64,000 nucleotides of DNA from the NCBI GenBank assembly GCA_051868045.1, contig JBJDZN010000041.1, forward strand, positions 27,850-91,849, in the 5' to 3' direction. Below, one piece after another: positions 36,583 through 43,530 of this stretch. Below the pieces are notes generated by a model. That model was not told the origin of the DNA. It saw nothing but the letters and a program-made list of their open reading frames with translations, and made no database searches. This DNA is from CAKSQF01 sp051868045 (lineage in GTDB: Bacteria > Bacillota > Clostridia > Oscillospirales > CAG-272). The position numbers were made by a program, and so were the translations under genes. Numbering within the stretch: the stretch's first letter is position 1; every line of letters begins with the position of its first letter.

Positions 36583-36858
36583 TTTCCACGACAGATTTTT
36601 TCGGGAGGACGTCCGAAAGCGGAGGGCGATCAGGAAGAGAATCAGAAGAATGAAGAGAATCAGAAAGCCCAATGCCAGAATCAGCACGATGGATTTGGGA
36701 AGTGAGAGCAGCTGGCTCCATCCCTCGCTGTCCTCCTCGGTGGTATGAACCGTCAGCGAGAGAATCAGCAGAATCCCCAAAATCAGCACGGGAATCAAAA
36801 ACCATGCCGCAAGGGAGGGTCGGTTGTCCTTTTTATCTTTTTTCATATGGGTTGTCAA
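35488..36858 (-). CDS. membrane-anchored McrB-type AAA+ ATPase, copy 2 (two TM helices)
   Basis: An AAA+ ATPase of the McrB/AAA_5 type. A TTG start at 36858 is preferred: GGAGAAAGG sits correctly before it, while the ATG at 36846 is too far. The 456 residues begin with two TM helices (about 17-38 and 58-83) separated by a short loop (HTTEEDSEGWSQ), putting both ends in the cytoplasm. The ATPase domain has Walker A GISGTGKTSL (about 167-176), VQPSWKDRTDLLGYFNEF, Walker B VAVLDEMNIARVEYYFAEFL and the sensor WFVGTANNDD. The last 330 or so residues are almost identical to the gene at 38557. It is fourth from the end of the operon in map order, third in transcription order. Confidence 0.85.
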   Translation of the reverse strand: MTTHMKKDKKDNRPSLAAWFLIPVLILGILLILSLTVHTTEEDSEGWSQLLSLPKSIVLILALGFLILFILLILFLIALRFRTSSRKNLSWKGSAKGAEEEPRFYRLCQTDRQTVQTPKGDPNLTLSELCTRFRNFAAGQMGLYYDADVIRSFVAGMSVTKLIIMQGISGTGKTSLAYAFGKFMGNDAVMVPVQPSWKDRTDLLGYFNEFTGTFHETELLQKLYEAGTNDRVYVAVLDEMNIARVEYYFAEFLSVLELPDSQSRTVEIVSDSRSDDPKRLKNGKLHIPDTVWFVGTANNDDSTLAISDKVYDRAMVLDLDRRAKPFSASGSAEGVSLTGNQLDRLFREARVKYRLSEEVREKIEALDAYLIGHLGITFGNRIMSQIEGFIPVYLACGGREMDGVDQIIARKVLRKLENQNPVYVRTEAKGLEDCLDNLFGEDGLPLCRRTLGKFLH

Positions 36859-36959
36859 TGCCTTTCTCCAATCCGTTGGAATAATATCGTTCGAATAGGT
36901 TATTTCCGACAATAATTGGGGGGATTTCACAAAAGGGAGTCGCATACCTGATTTCCGAT

Positions 36960-38504
36960 TCAGCCCTGTCCGTCCCCGTTTTCTGCCGTTTTCTTGCCCT
37001 TTTTGAACAGTTCCTCCTTGCGGATTCGCTGTTTCGCCAGTCTCCACTGATGCTTGTAGTACTTCTCAAAGGCAAAATACTCCCGCTCCAGTCTCAGAAA
37101 CCGTTCCCTTGTGGTGTAATCGGTTTCTTCTTCCTTTTCACCGGCAAGCAGGCGACAGCCTCTGAGCTGTCCGACAAGCAAAGCCCGTTCCTGCTCCCAA
37201 ACCTCTTCCCTTTCGGAAAGTTCCTTTTCGTGGAGCCGATCCCGCTCCAACAGTGCCTTTTCCGAGCGGATAACCTCATCGGAAAGCATCTTTTCGCCCT
37301 GCTTCATCGCCGCACGGACATCCTGCTCCAGCGAATCCATCCGCCGAAGCTGCTCCTCTGCGCGGACCTTTGCCTCATCAAGCCGACTCTCTGCCTCTGC
37401 ATTCTGCCGTTCCGATTCTGTCAGCCGATCGGACAAATCCCGATTAGCCAAAAGAACCCTTTCAAGACGGTCTTCCAGCAGTGCAATGTACTCCTTGTCG
37501 GACAGCTTCTCCCGTCCTGCCGCAATCTCCTGCCGGACCTCCTCATGATACCGAATCTCTTCCTCTTTCAGAAGCTCCTCCAATTGGGGTACCCTGTCGC
37601 AAGCCAGATCGGAAAAGACCAGACGTAGCATTTCTCCGATCTCGCTCAGCATTTCCCGATCCCTTTGGGGCAGTTCCTTTCTGCTCTCCTCCCGACTTTC
37701 TACCCGATAGCCGGTGCCCCGGTAGGCATGAAGATAGGAGTACAGCTCGTATGCCGCCGCAAAATGGCGGTTGCTCCGCAGAACGTTGGTCTGAACCACC
37801 GGAGGACGAAGCAGAGGGGCTTTCGCCACCTCTTGCATCAGATCGGTGGCAAGCAGGGTTTCGATCTGGGCAAGAATTTCGGACAGGCGTTTGGTAGGCG
37901 ATGTCGGATCGGTTCCCCGTGCGGTACGGGTATCGGTCATCCGATTCTGCCAGAGAAGTTCGCTGTCCCGGTCGCTGACCCCCATGCTGCTGCACAGTTC
38001 CAGCATCCTGCCCTCGCTGACTCCTGCCATTTCACGGTATTTCAGGGAAACAAAGTCCTTGATGTAAAGAAACAGGGCGTAAAGAAAGCGATTTTCATAG
38101 ACGGCGTAGTTTTCGGAATTTTCAATGATGTAGATCTCCTCGGGAACCAGACGTTCCTCGTCATCGGGATGGGGTTTGAGCAGTTCCGAGTGACCCGCCA
38201 GATGGCGCACCGATTCCTTGGTGGGATGCTTGGCGCGGTCAATGCGTACCACGTCCCCCTCCTTATTGATCTGACTGCGCTGCTGCTCCACCGCTTTAAC
38301 CAGATGGGGCATGGCGTTCTCGATCTGCTCGATCCAGTCGTCGCACAGCTCGCACTGCTGACTGCGGAAGGTCAGTTCAAAGGGGGTCTCGCCGACCTCG
38401 GTAAACGCCGGTTTTCCCTTGCTCCGCTCCCTGCAAAGGCTTCGGAGAACCCGATAATATTTCAGATCACGGGAGTTATCATTTTTTTCGTTTGTTAGGC
38501 TCAT
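36960..38504 (-). CDS. coiled-coil protein, DUF2357/McrC-partner-like
   Basis: A 514-residue soluble protein between the two AAA+ genes. The N-terminal half contains ENSENYAVYENRFLYALFLYIKD (129-150), which resembles the conserved ENR segment of DUF2357 proteins that accompany McrB-type ATPases. The C-terminal half (about 315-450) is a long charged coiled coil (repeated E/R/L heptads). I see no PD-(D/E)xK nuclease motif in the C-terminal half, unlike McrC. The ribosome binding site AGGCAGGATAACAG is part of the repeated DNA. Role inferred: adaptor or regulator that couples to the AAA+ ring. The DUF2357 assignment is tentative. Confidence 0.6.
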   Translation of the reverse strand: MSLTNEKNDNSRDLKYYRVLRSLCRERSKGKPAFTEVGETPFELTFRSQQCELCDDWIEQIENAMPHLVKAVEQQRSQINKEGDVVRIDRAKHPTKESVRHLAGHSELLKPHPDDEERLVPEEIYIIENSENYAVYENRFLYALFLYIKDFVSLKYREMAGVSEGRMLELCSSMGVSDRDSELLWQNRMTDTRTARGTDPTSPTKRLSEILAQIETLLATDLMQEVAKAPLLRPPVVQTNVLRSNRHFAAAYELYSYLHAYRGTGYRVESREESRKELPQRDREMLSEIGEMLRLVFSDLACDRVPQLEELLKEEEIRYHEEVRQEIAAGREKLSDKEYIALLEDRLERVLLANRDLSDRLTESERQNAEAESRLDEAKVRAEEQLRRMDSLEQDVRAAMKQGEKMLSDEVIRSEKALLERDRLHEKELSEREEVWEQERALLVGQLRGCRLLAGEKEEETDYTTRERFLRLEREYFAFEKYYKHQWRLAKQRIRKEELFKKGKKTAENGDGQG

Positions 38505-39651
38505 CTGTTATCCTGCCTTTCGGGAAGGTTGCCCGACTTCTGTGTCGGTCGATTTTTCAATGGAGGAATTTGCCAAGGGTGCGTCTGCACAGGGGAAGTC
38601 CGTCCTCCCCGAAGAGGTTGTCCAGACAATCCTCCAGCCCCTTTGCCTCGGTGCGCACATAAACCGGATTCTGATTTTCCAGCTTCCGCAGTACCTTCCG
38701 GGCGATGATCTGATCCACACCGTCCATCTCCCTGCCTCCGCAGGCGAGATAAACCGGGATAAAGCCCTCGATCTGGCTCATAATCCGGTTCCCGAAGGTG
38801 ATGCCCAGATGTCCGATCAGATAGGCATCCAGTGCCTCGATCTTCTCCCGCACCTCTTCGCTGAGCCGATATTTCACCCTTGCCTCACGGAACAGCCTGT
38901 CCAGCTGATTTCCCGTCAGACTCACGCCCTCGGCACTCCCGGAGGCGGAAAAGGGCTTCGCCCGGCGATCCAGATCCAGCACCATGGCACGGTCGTAGAC
39001 CTTGTCCGAGATGGCGAGGGTCGAATCGTCGTTGTTTGCCGTTCCCACGAACCAGACCGTGTCGGGAATGTGGAGCTTGCCGTTCTTCAGCCGTTTGGGA
39101 TCGTCCGAACGGCTGTCGGACACGATCTCAACGGTGCGGCTCTGACTGTCGGGTAGTTCCAGAACCGACAGAAATTCGGCAAAATAATATTCCACACGGG
39201 CGATGTTCATCTCGTCCAGCACGGCGACATAGACTCTGTCGTTGGTTCCCGCCTCGTACAGCTTCTGGAGCAGTTCGGTCTCATGGAAGGTGCCGGTGAA
39301 CTCGTTGAAATAGCCCAGCAGATCGGTTCTGTCCTTCCAGGAAGGCTGAACGGGAACCATCACGGCATCGTTGCCCATGAATTTTCCGAAGGCATACGCC
39401 AGCGAGGTTTTTCCGGTGCCGGAAATGCCCTGCATAATGATCAGCTTGGTCACCGACATCCCGGCGACGAAGGATCGGATCACATCGGCATCGTAGTACA
39501 GTCCCATCTGTCCGGCGGCAAAATTCCGAAAACGGGTGCAAAGCTCGGACAGGGTCAGATCGGGATCCGCCTTGGGGGTCTGCACCGTCTGACGGTCGGT
39601 CTGACACAGCCGATAGAACCGGGGTTCCTCTTCCGCCCCCTTGGCGGAACC
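38501..39651. repeat. 1.15-kb direct repeat, copy 2 (AAA+ domain)
   Basis: Partner of 35432-36582. The repeat boundary again coincides with the start codon of the following gene (36960-38504), so both duplicated AAA+ genes feed the same intergenic sequence into two unrelated downstream genes. Confidence 0.9.
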
Positions 39652-39846
39652 GCCGCTTTTGGCGCCGACCGTCTGCACCTGATGAAACCGCAGGGTCAGG
39701 AGGACGACGAAAAGGATCAGCAGGAGAAGAAGGGCGATCATGTACAGAAAGACAGCGGTGTGTCCGGTCAGTGCCGACCAGATTCCGGAATTCCGGATAC
39801 TTTGCAGAAAATCCGAATTGTCAAGGGAAAGAGCGGGAATAACCAT
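38557..39846 (-). CDS. membrane-anchored McrB-type AAA+ ATPase, copy 1 (one TM helix)
   Basis: First gene of the operon, 429 residues, with AGAAAGG eight bases before the ATG. The N-terminus (MVIPALSLDNSDFLQSIRNS) is polar, probably outside the cell, then a single TM helix (about 30-54) and the cytoplasmic ATPase. Walker A GISGTGKTSL is at 140-149; Walker B and sensor motifs are as in the second copy, and from LSELCTRF to the C-terminus the two proteins are identical. The different anchors (one TM here, two TM in the other) suggest a hetero-oligomeric ring with two kinds of membrane tether. Confidence 0.85.
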   Translation of the reverse strand: MVIPALSLDNSDFLQSIRNSGIWSALTGHTAVFLYMIALLLLLILFVVLLTLRFHQVQTVGAKSGGSAKGAEEEPRFYRLCQTDRQTVQTPKADPDLTLSELCTRFRNFAAGQMGLYYDADVIRSFVAGMSVTKLIIMQGISGTGKTSLAYAFGKFMGNDAVMVPVQPSWKDRTDLLGYFNEFTGTFHETELLQKLYEAGTNDRVYVAVLDEMNIARVEYYFAEFLSVLELPDSQSRTVEIVSDSRSDDPKRLKNGKLHIPDTVWFVGTANNDDSTLAISDKVYDRAMVLDLDRRAKPFSASGSAEGVSLTGNQLDRLFREARVKYRLSEEVREKIEALDAYLIGHLGITFGNRIMSQIEGFIPVYLACGGREMDGVDQIIARKVLRKLENQNPVYVRTEAKGLEDCLDNLFGEDGLPLCRRTLGKFLH

Positions 39847-40222
39847 ATCGTAAACCTTTCTATAAAAAACGGCATCGAGCCGAGTGCAGGATGCGGGGCG
39901 GACCGGCTCCCCGAAACGGGGAGTCGGTCACCCGGACTTCTTTTTGCGGGATGGTCACAAGGACAAAAGTCGTGCAGATGGTCGATGCCAAAATTGGATT
40001 TGTGGAGGGTGATTTCGGTAGACCCCGTCAAAGGGACGGATGCTCTACCTTTTTATTCTATTGAAAAAGAAAAATTCCTTCCGATTTTTAAAATTTTGCA
40101 AAGAAATGTTGTCAATTCTTGTTGCTACAGGGAATTATCCGCTCATGGCTAAGGGGATGAAGGGGAAAACGGCAAAGCCGCAACCCGTCCGCTCAGACAA
40201 CTGTGCCGAACCGCACGTCGGA
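39847..40222. other. structured leader of the AAA+/transglutaminase operon, 376 bp
   Basis: No gene. Read on the - strand, the leader contains a strong hairpin (39901-39929, 13-bp arms around CTCCCCG-AAA-CGGGGAG), then a small CGGC-TCGAT-GCCG stem followed directly by TTTTTT (about 39863-39880), just before the ribosome binding site. An upstream GGCATCGA (39982-39989) can pair with the TCGATGCC (39871-39878) of that stem, giving two competing structures. This resembles an attenuator; no known riboswitch class is recognised. Confidence 0.45.
40087..40115 (-). promoter_or_regulatory. possible promoter of the AAA+/transglutaminase operon
   Basis: On the - strand TTGACA (40110-40115), 17-bp spacer, TTTAAA (40087-40092). 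The -35 is perfect but the -10 is poor. Transcription from here would make a leader of about 235 nt. Confidence 0.4.
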
Positions 40223-42448
40223 TCACACCCGATAGTGATTGATCAGGCAACCGTCGGCAATGATCTGCCTCTCCTCGGGGGACAGACTGCCGAGACTCAG
40301 GATCAGCTCCCGAACAGAGCCGTCCCCACCGATCACGTGGGCGACCGTCTCAGATGCTCCCGACAGGAGCAGGTCACGGACACCGGTAATCAGAATGTAG
40401 TCCCCCTTCTCCAGATTGGGGTCTTCGGGAACGGTAAAGGGCAGCATACCCCAGTTGATCAGATTGGAGCGGTATCTCTTGGTGGCGTATTCGATGGCGA
40501 TATTGGCGACGCCGCCCAGCACCCTCTGACAGGATGCCGCCTGCTCTCTTGCCGAGCCGTCACCCGGCTTGACGGCATAGATCAGCGTACCCAGCAGAAT
40601 CTCTTCCTTGGGGGTATCGGTGTAGGGTGCGATTTTCTCATAAATTTCCGACAGCCCGTCGGGAACCTTTCCGACTCTGCGTCCCGCCTCCAGAGTGCGG
40701 ACTTCCTTTGCAGTCTGAACATAGGAGGGATCCCGTCTGGACAGGGCAAAGGAGGACAACCGCTCGGGATTGGAACGGTAGGACGAGGTCTCGCCGGAAG
40801 GGATCAGCTCGTCGGTGGTGGTAACGGGGTCCTTCAGAACGCTCGCCACCTTCAGAAGGCAGGTGTCGGGTGCCGCAGGGAAATCGGGCCAGTCGGCGAT
40901 ATTCGGACCAAAGACCAGCTTTTCCTCGGGATTTGCCCGTCCGAAGCCGTTATAAACCCGGTTTCTGTAAACCGTATCGTCATAGCGATAATCGGGAGCG
41001 GTGTATTCCACTTCCAGATCGGTGGCGGGAGTCAGTACGCCGCCCATTTTTGCCGTTGCGGCAATGGAGCGGGAGTCCATCAATGCCACAGCCGCAATCT
41101 GTCCCTCGCCGGGCTTGGAGCCTTCACGGTTGGGGAAATTACGGGTGGAATGACGGATGGACAGTCCGCCGTTGGCGGGAACATCGCCTGCACCGAAGCA
41201 GGGACCGCAGAAGGCGGTACGCAGGACGGCACCTGCCTCTGCCAGTGTGGACGCCCTTCCCGTGCGGAGCAGACCCAGCAGGGTGGGCTGGGATGCGGGA
41301 TAAACCGACAGTCCGAAGCCGCCGGATCCCACCGATCCGCCTGCCAGAATGTCGGCGGCGGCGCAGAGATTTTCATAGGAGCCGCCTGCACAGCCTGCAA
41401 TGACGCCCTGATCCACATAGAATTTTCCGTCACGATATTTGGAGCGAAGGTCCGGCTTGACGCCCAGCTCCTTTTCTGCCGTTTCCTCCACCTTTTCCAG
41501 ATAGGTCGGGGCATTCGCCAGGAAATCCCGGACGGTGTAGGTGTTGGAGGGGTGGAAAGGCAGTGCGATCATAGGTTCGACGGCGGAAAGATCAATCTCC
41601 ACCAGTCCATCGTAGTAAGCGACTCCCTTGGGTGCCAGACGACGATAGTCTCCGGCTCTGCCGTGAAGGGCGAGGAATTCCTCGGTCTTCTCATCGGTCA
41701 TCCAGATGGAGGACAGGCAGGTGGTTTCGGTGGTCATAACATCCACACCGTTGCGGAAATCCATGGACAGTCCGGAAATGCCGTCGCCGACGAACTCCAG
41801 AATCTTGTTCTTGACAAATCCGCCGGGGAAGGTAGCCCCAACCAGTGCCAGTGCCACATCGTGGGGACCCACACCGGGGCGGACCTTGCCGGTCAGATGA
41901 ACGGCAATCACCTCGGGACGGGGAATGTCGTAAGTACGGCAGAGCAGCTGCTTGACCAACTCGGGTCCGCCCTCGCCAATGGCAAGGGTTCCCAGTGCGC
42001 CGTATCTTGTATGGGAGTCAGAGCCGAGAATCATCTTGCCGCATCCCGCAAAGCACTCCCGCATATAGGAATGGATCACCGACTGATGGGCGGGGACGAA
42101 GATGCCGCCGTATTTTTTTGCGGCGGACAGACCGAAGAGATGGTCGTCCTCATTGATGGTGCCGCCTACGGCACACAGCGAATTGTGACAGTTGGTCAGC
42201 ACATAGGGGATGGGAAATTTCGTCAACCCCGATGCTCTGGCGGTCTGGATGATGCCCACATAGGTGATGTCGTGGGATGCCATTGCATCAAATTTTATCT
42301 TGAAATTCTCCTCGTTGCCCGAATGATTGTGGGCGGTGAGGATGGAATATGCCATGGTGTTCTTCCGTGCCTCTTCTGCCGGGATTTCCGCACCGTCGAG
42401 AAACTGCCCGTTTTCGTAGAACACGCCGTGTCTGACCAATTTTACCAT
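40223..42448 (-). CDS. aconitase-family hydratase
   Basis: A 741-residue [4Fe-4S] dehydratase of the aconitase superfamily. Visible are the GSDSHTRYGALGTLAIGEGG motif (about 145-165), the cysteine motifs AGCAGGSYENL (about 355) and AFCGPCFGAGD (about 412, C-x2-C) that together supply three cluster ligands, and the C-terminal swivel domain with the RRYRSNLINWGMLPF-type loop (here KRYRSNLINWG). Clostridial proteins of this type are usually labelled only hydratase or aconitate hydratase. Substrate (citrate/isocitrate or another hydroxyacid) is not decided by sequence. It is monocistronic. Confidence 0.85.
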   Translation of the reverse strand: MVKLVRHGVFYENGQFLDGAEIPAEEARKNTMAYSILTAHNHSGNEENFKIKFDAMASHDITYVGIIQTARASGLTKFPIPYVLTNCHNSLCAVGGTINEDDHLFGLSAAKKYGGIFVPAHQSVIHSYMRECFAGCGKMILGSDSHTRYGALGTLAIGEGGPELVKQLLCRTYDIPRPEVIAVHLTGKVRPGVGPHDVALALVGATFPGGFVKNKILEFVGDGISGLSMDFRNGVDVMTTETTCLSSIWMTDEKTEEFLALHGRAGDYRRLAPKGVAYYDGLVEIDLSAVEPMIALPFHPSNTYTVRDFLANAPTYLEKVEETAEKELGVKPDLRSKYRDGKFYVDQGVIAGCAGGSYENLCAAADILAGGSVGSGGFGLSVYPASQPTLLGLLRTGRASTLAEAGAVLRTAFCGPCFGAGDVPANGGLSIRHSTRNFPNREGSKPGEGQIAAVALMDSRSIAATAKMGGVLTPATDLEVEYTAPDYRYDDTVYRNRVYNGFGRANPEEKLVFGPNIADWPDFPAAPDTCLLKVASVLKDPVTTTDELIPSGETSSYRSNPERLSSFALSRRDPSYVQTAKEVRTLEAGRRVGKVPDGLSEIYEKIAPYTDTPKEEILLGTLIYAVKPGDGSAREQAASCQRVLGGVANIAIEYATKRYRSNLINWGMLPFTVPEDPNLEKGDYILITGVRDLLLSGASETVAHVIGGDGSVRELILSLGSLSPEERQIIADGCLINHYRV

Positions 42449-42526
42449 TTTCGTTACCGTTCCTTTACTGATACTGAGATTGCCTGATTTACCCCTGTTT
42501 GCGATTCATTGTCAATGGGTATCTTC

Positions 42527-42555
42527 ATTCTATCACATTTTCTCATTCTTTGCAA
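42527..42555 (-). promoter_or_regulatory. promoter of the aconitase-family gene
   Basis: On the - strand TTGCAA (42550-42555), 17-bp spacer, TAGAAT (42527-42532), about 80 bp upstream of the start. Confidence 0.65.
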
Positions 42556-42680
42556 GGGCTTTTTTGCTCTTTTTTTCGTTCCGAAGCGAATTTCCCGCCG
42601 GACAACCTTCCGCACGGGCTGACTTTTCAATTTTGCAACAAATTCTTTACAAAATGTGTAGATAAAATTATATAATCCTC

Positions 42681-42709
42681 TTGACACGTTTCACATTTTG
42701 TGCTATAAT
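42681..42709 (+). promoter_or_regulatory. consensus promoter of the RHH-like gene
   Basis: TTGACA (42681-42686), exactly 17 bp, TATAAT (42704-42709): a perfect vegetative-type promoter 76 bp before the start codon. It probably also feeds clpB. Confidence 0.82.
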
Positions 42710-42785
42710 ATTGATGTGAGCAAGGGACCCCGCTCCCCGAAAATCGGTGTTTCCAAAAAAAATTTTACCCGAAAGGACAAATCCC

Positions 42786-43436
42786 ATGAGCAAAAGCGTC
42801 TATTCTCTGATTCTCAGCGACGAGGTTGTTGCCGCCGTCGATCGGCTCGCCTATCAAAAGGGGCTTTCCCGATCTGCGATGGTCAACGAGCTGTTGGCAT
42901 CGGCGGTTTCCTGCGTCACTCCGGAAATGTGGGTGCGGCAGATTCTGGACCGACTGGACGAAGGGTTGTCCGACGGCGTTTTTCTTCCCGTCCAAAGCGG
43001 CGGAACGGCATACTCGGTGCGCTCCAGACTGGTCTACAAATACAACCCTTCCCTGCGCTTCTCCATCGAACTGTCCAAGGCGGCACTGCCCGAAATCGGC
43101 TGGCTCAAGGTAGGACTGCGGAGCCGCAGCGATCAGCTGATTCTGCTACTGCTGGATTTCTTCGAGCTGTGGCAGACCGTGGAGTCTGCCTACTGTCCCG
43201 ATGCCAAATACGCCGTCCGTGACGGCAGGCTGGAACGGGAATTGGTGCTTCGGGAGCCCACTCACCCAAATCCCACTCCGAAGGTCATCGGGGATAGCAT
43301 CGTGGCATATATCAATCTGCTCAACAACGCCATCGGCTCCTTTTTCGAGCAATCCTGCGACAAATCCCTTGCCGTTTCCCCGATTTTGTCCCTGTGCGAT
43401 CGGTATTACCGCCGTCAGGACGTTCTGCGAATCTAG
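42786..43436 (+). CDS. ribbon-helix-helix-like protein of unknown function upstream of clpB
   Basis: 216 residues from the ATG at 42786, preceded by GAAAGGAC. The first 40 residues (SVYSLILSDEVVAAVDRLAYQKGLSRSAMVNELLASA) fit a ribbon-helix-helix DNA-binding fold: a short strand, then two helices with the SRSAMVNELL turn. The remaining 175 residues form a domain I do not recognise, with LYSVRSRLVYKYNPSLRFSIEL-like beta segments. It lies 94 bp upstream of clpB on the same strand without a clear terminator, so it may regulate, or share control with, the chaperone gene. That link is inference from position only. Confidence 0.6.
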   Translation: MSKSVYSLILSDEVVAAVDRLAYQKGLSRSAMVNELLASAVSCVTPEMWVRQILDRLDEGLSDGVFLPVQSGGTAYSVRSRLVYKYNPSLRFSIELSKAALPEIGWLKVGLRSRSDQLILLLLDFFELWQTVESAYCPDAKYAVRDGRLERELVLREPTHPNPTPKVIGDSIVAYINLLNNAIGSFFEQSCDKSLAVSPILSLCDRYYRRQDVLRI

Positions 43437-43530
43437 CGATCCCGACCCGATTCCGTGACGAATCAACAAAATTTATCCAAAACCAATACAAGAATTATCC
43501 AAAATCCGTACAAGAAAGGATGTCTGACAC

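Larger units (their letters stand above)
42449..42785. other. divergent intergenic region, 337 bp
   Basis: It contains the hydratase promoter (42527-42555, - strand) and the consensus + strand promoter at 42681-42709, with an AT-rich stretch between. No open frame with a ribosome binding site was seen. Confidence 0.6.

Noticed and set aside
35488..39846. McrBC-type restriction or defence system
   Set aside because: The ATPases are membrane-anchored, no nuclease motif or DNA-recognition domain is visible, and the operon leads into surface proteins. A defence role is not excluded, but it is not supported.
40040..42487. Long open frame antisense to the aconitase-family gene
   Set aside because: Mirror of a strongly supported gene; composition is typical of an antisense shadow frame and there is no ribosome binding site.
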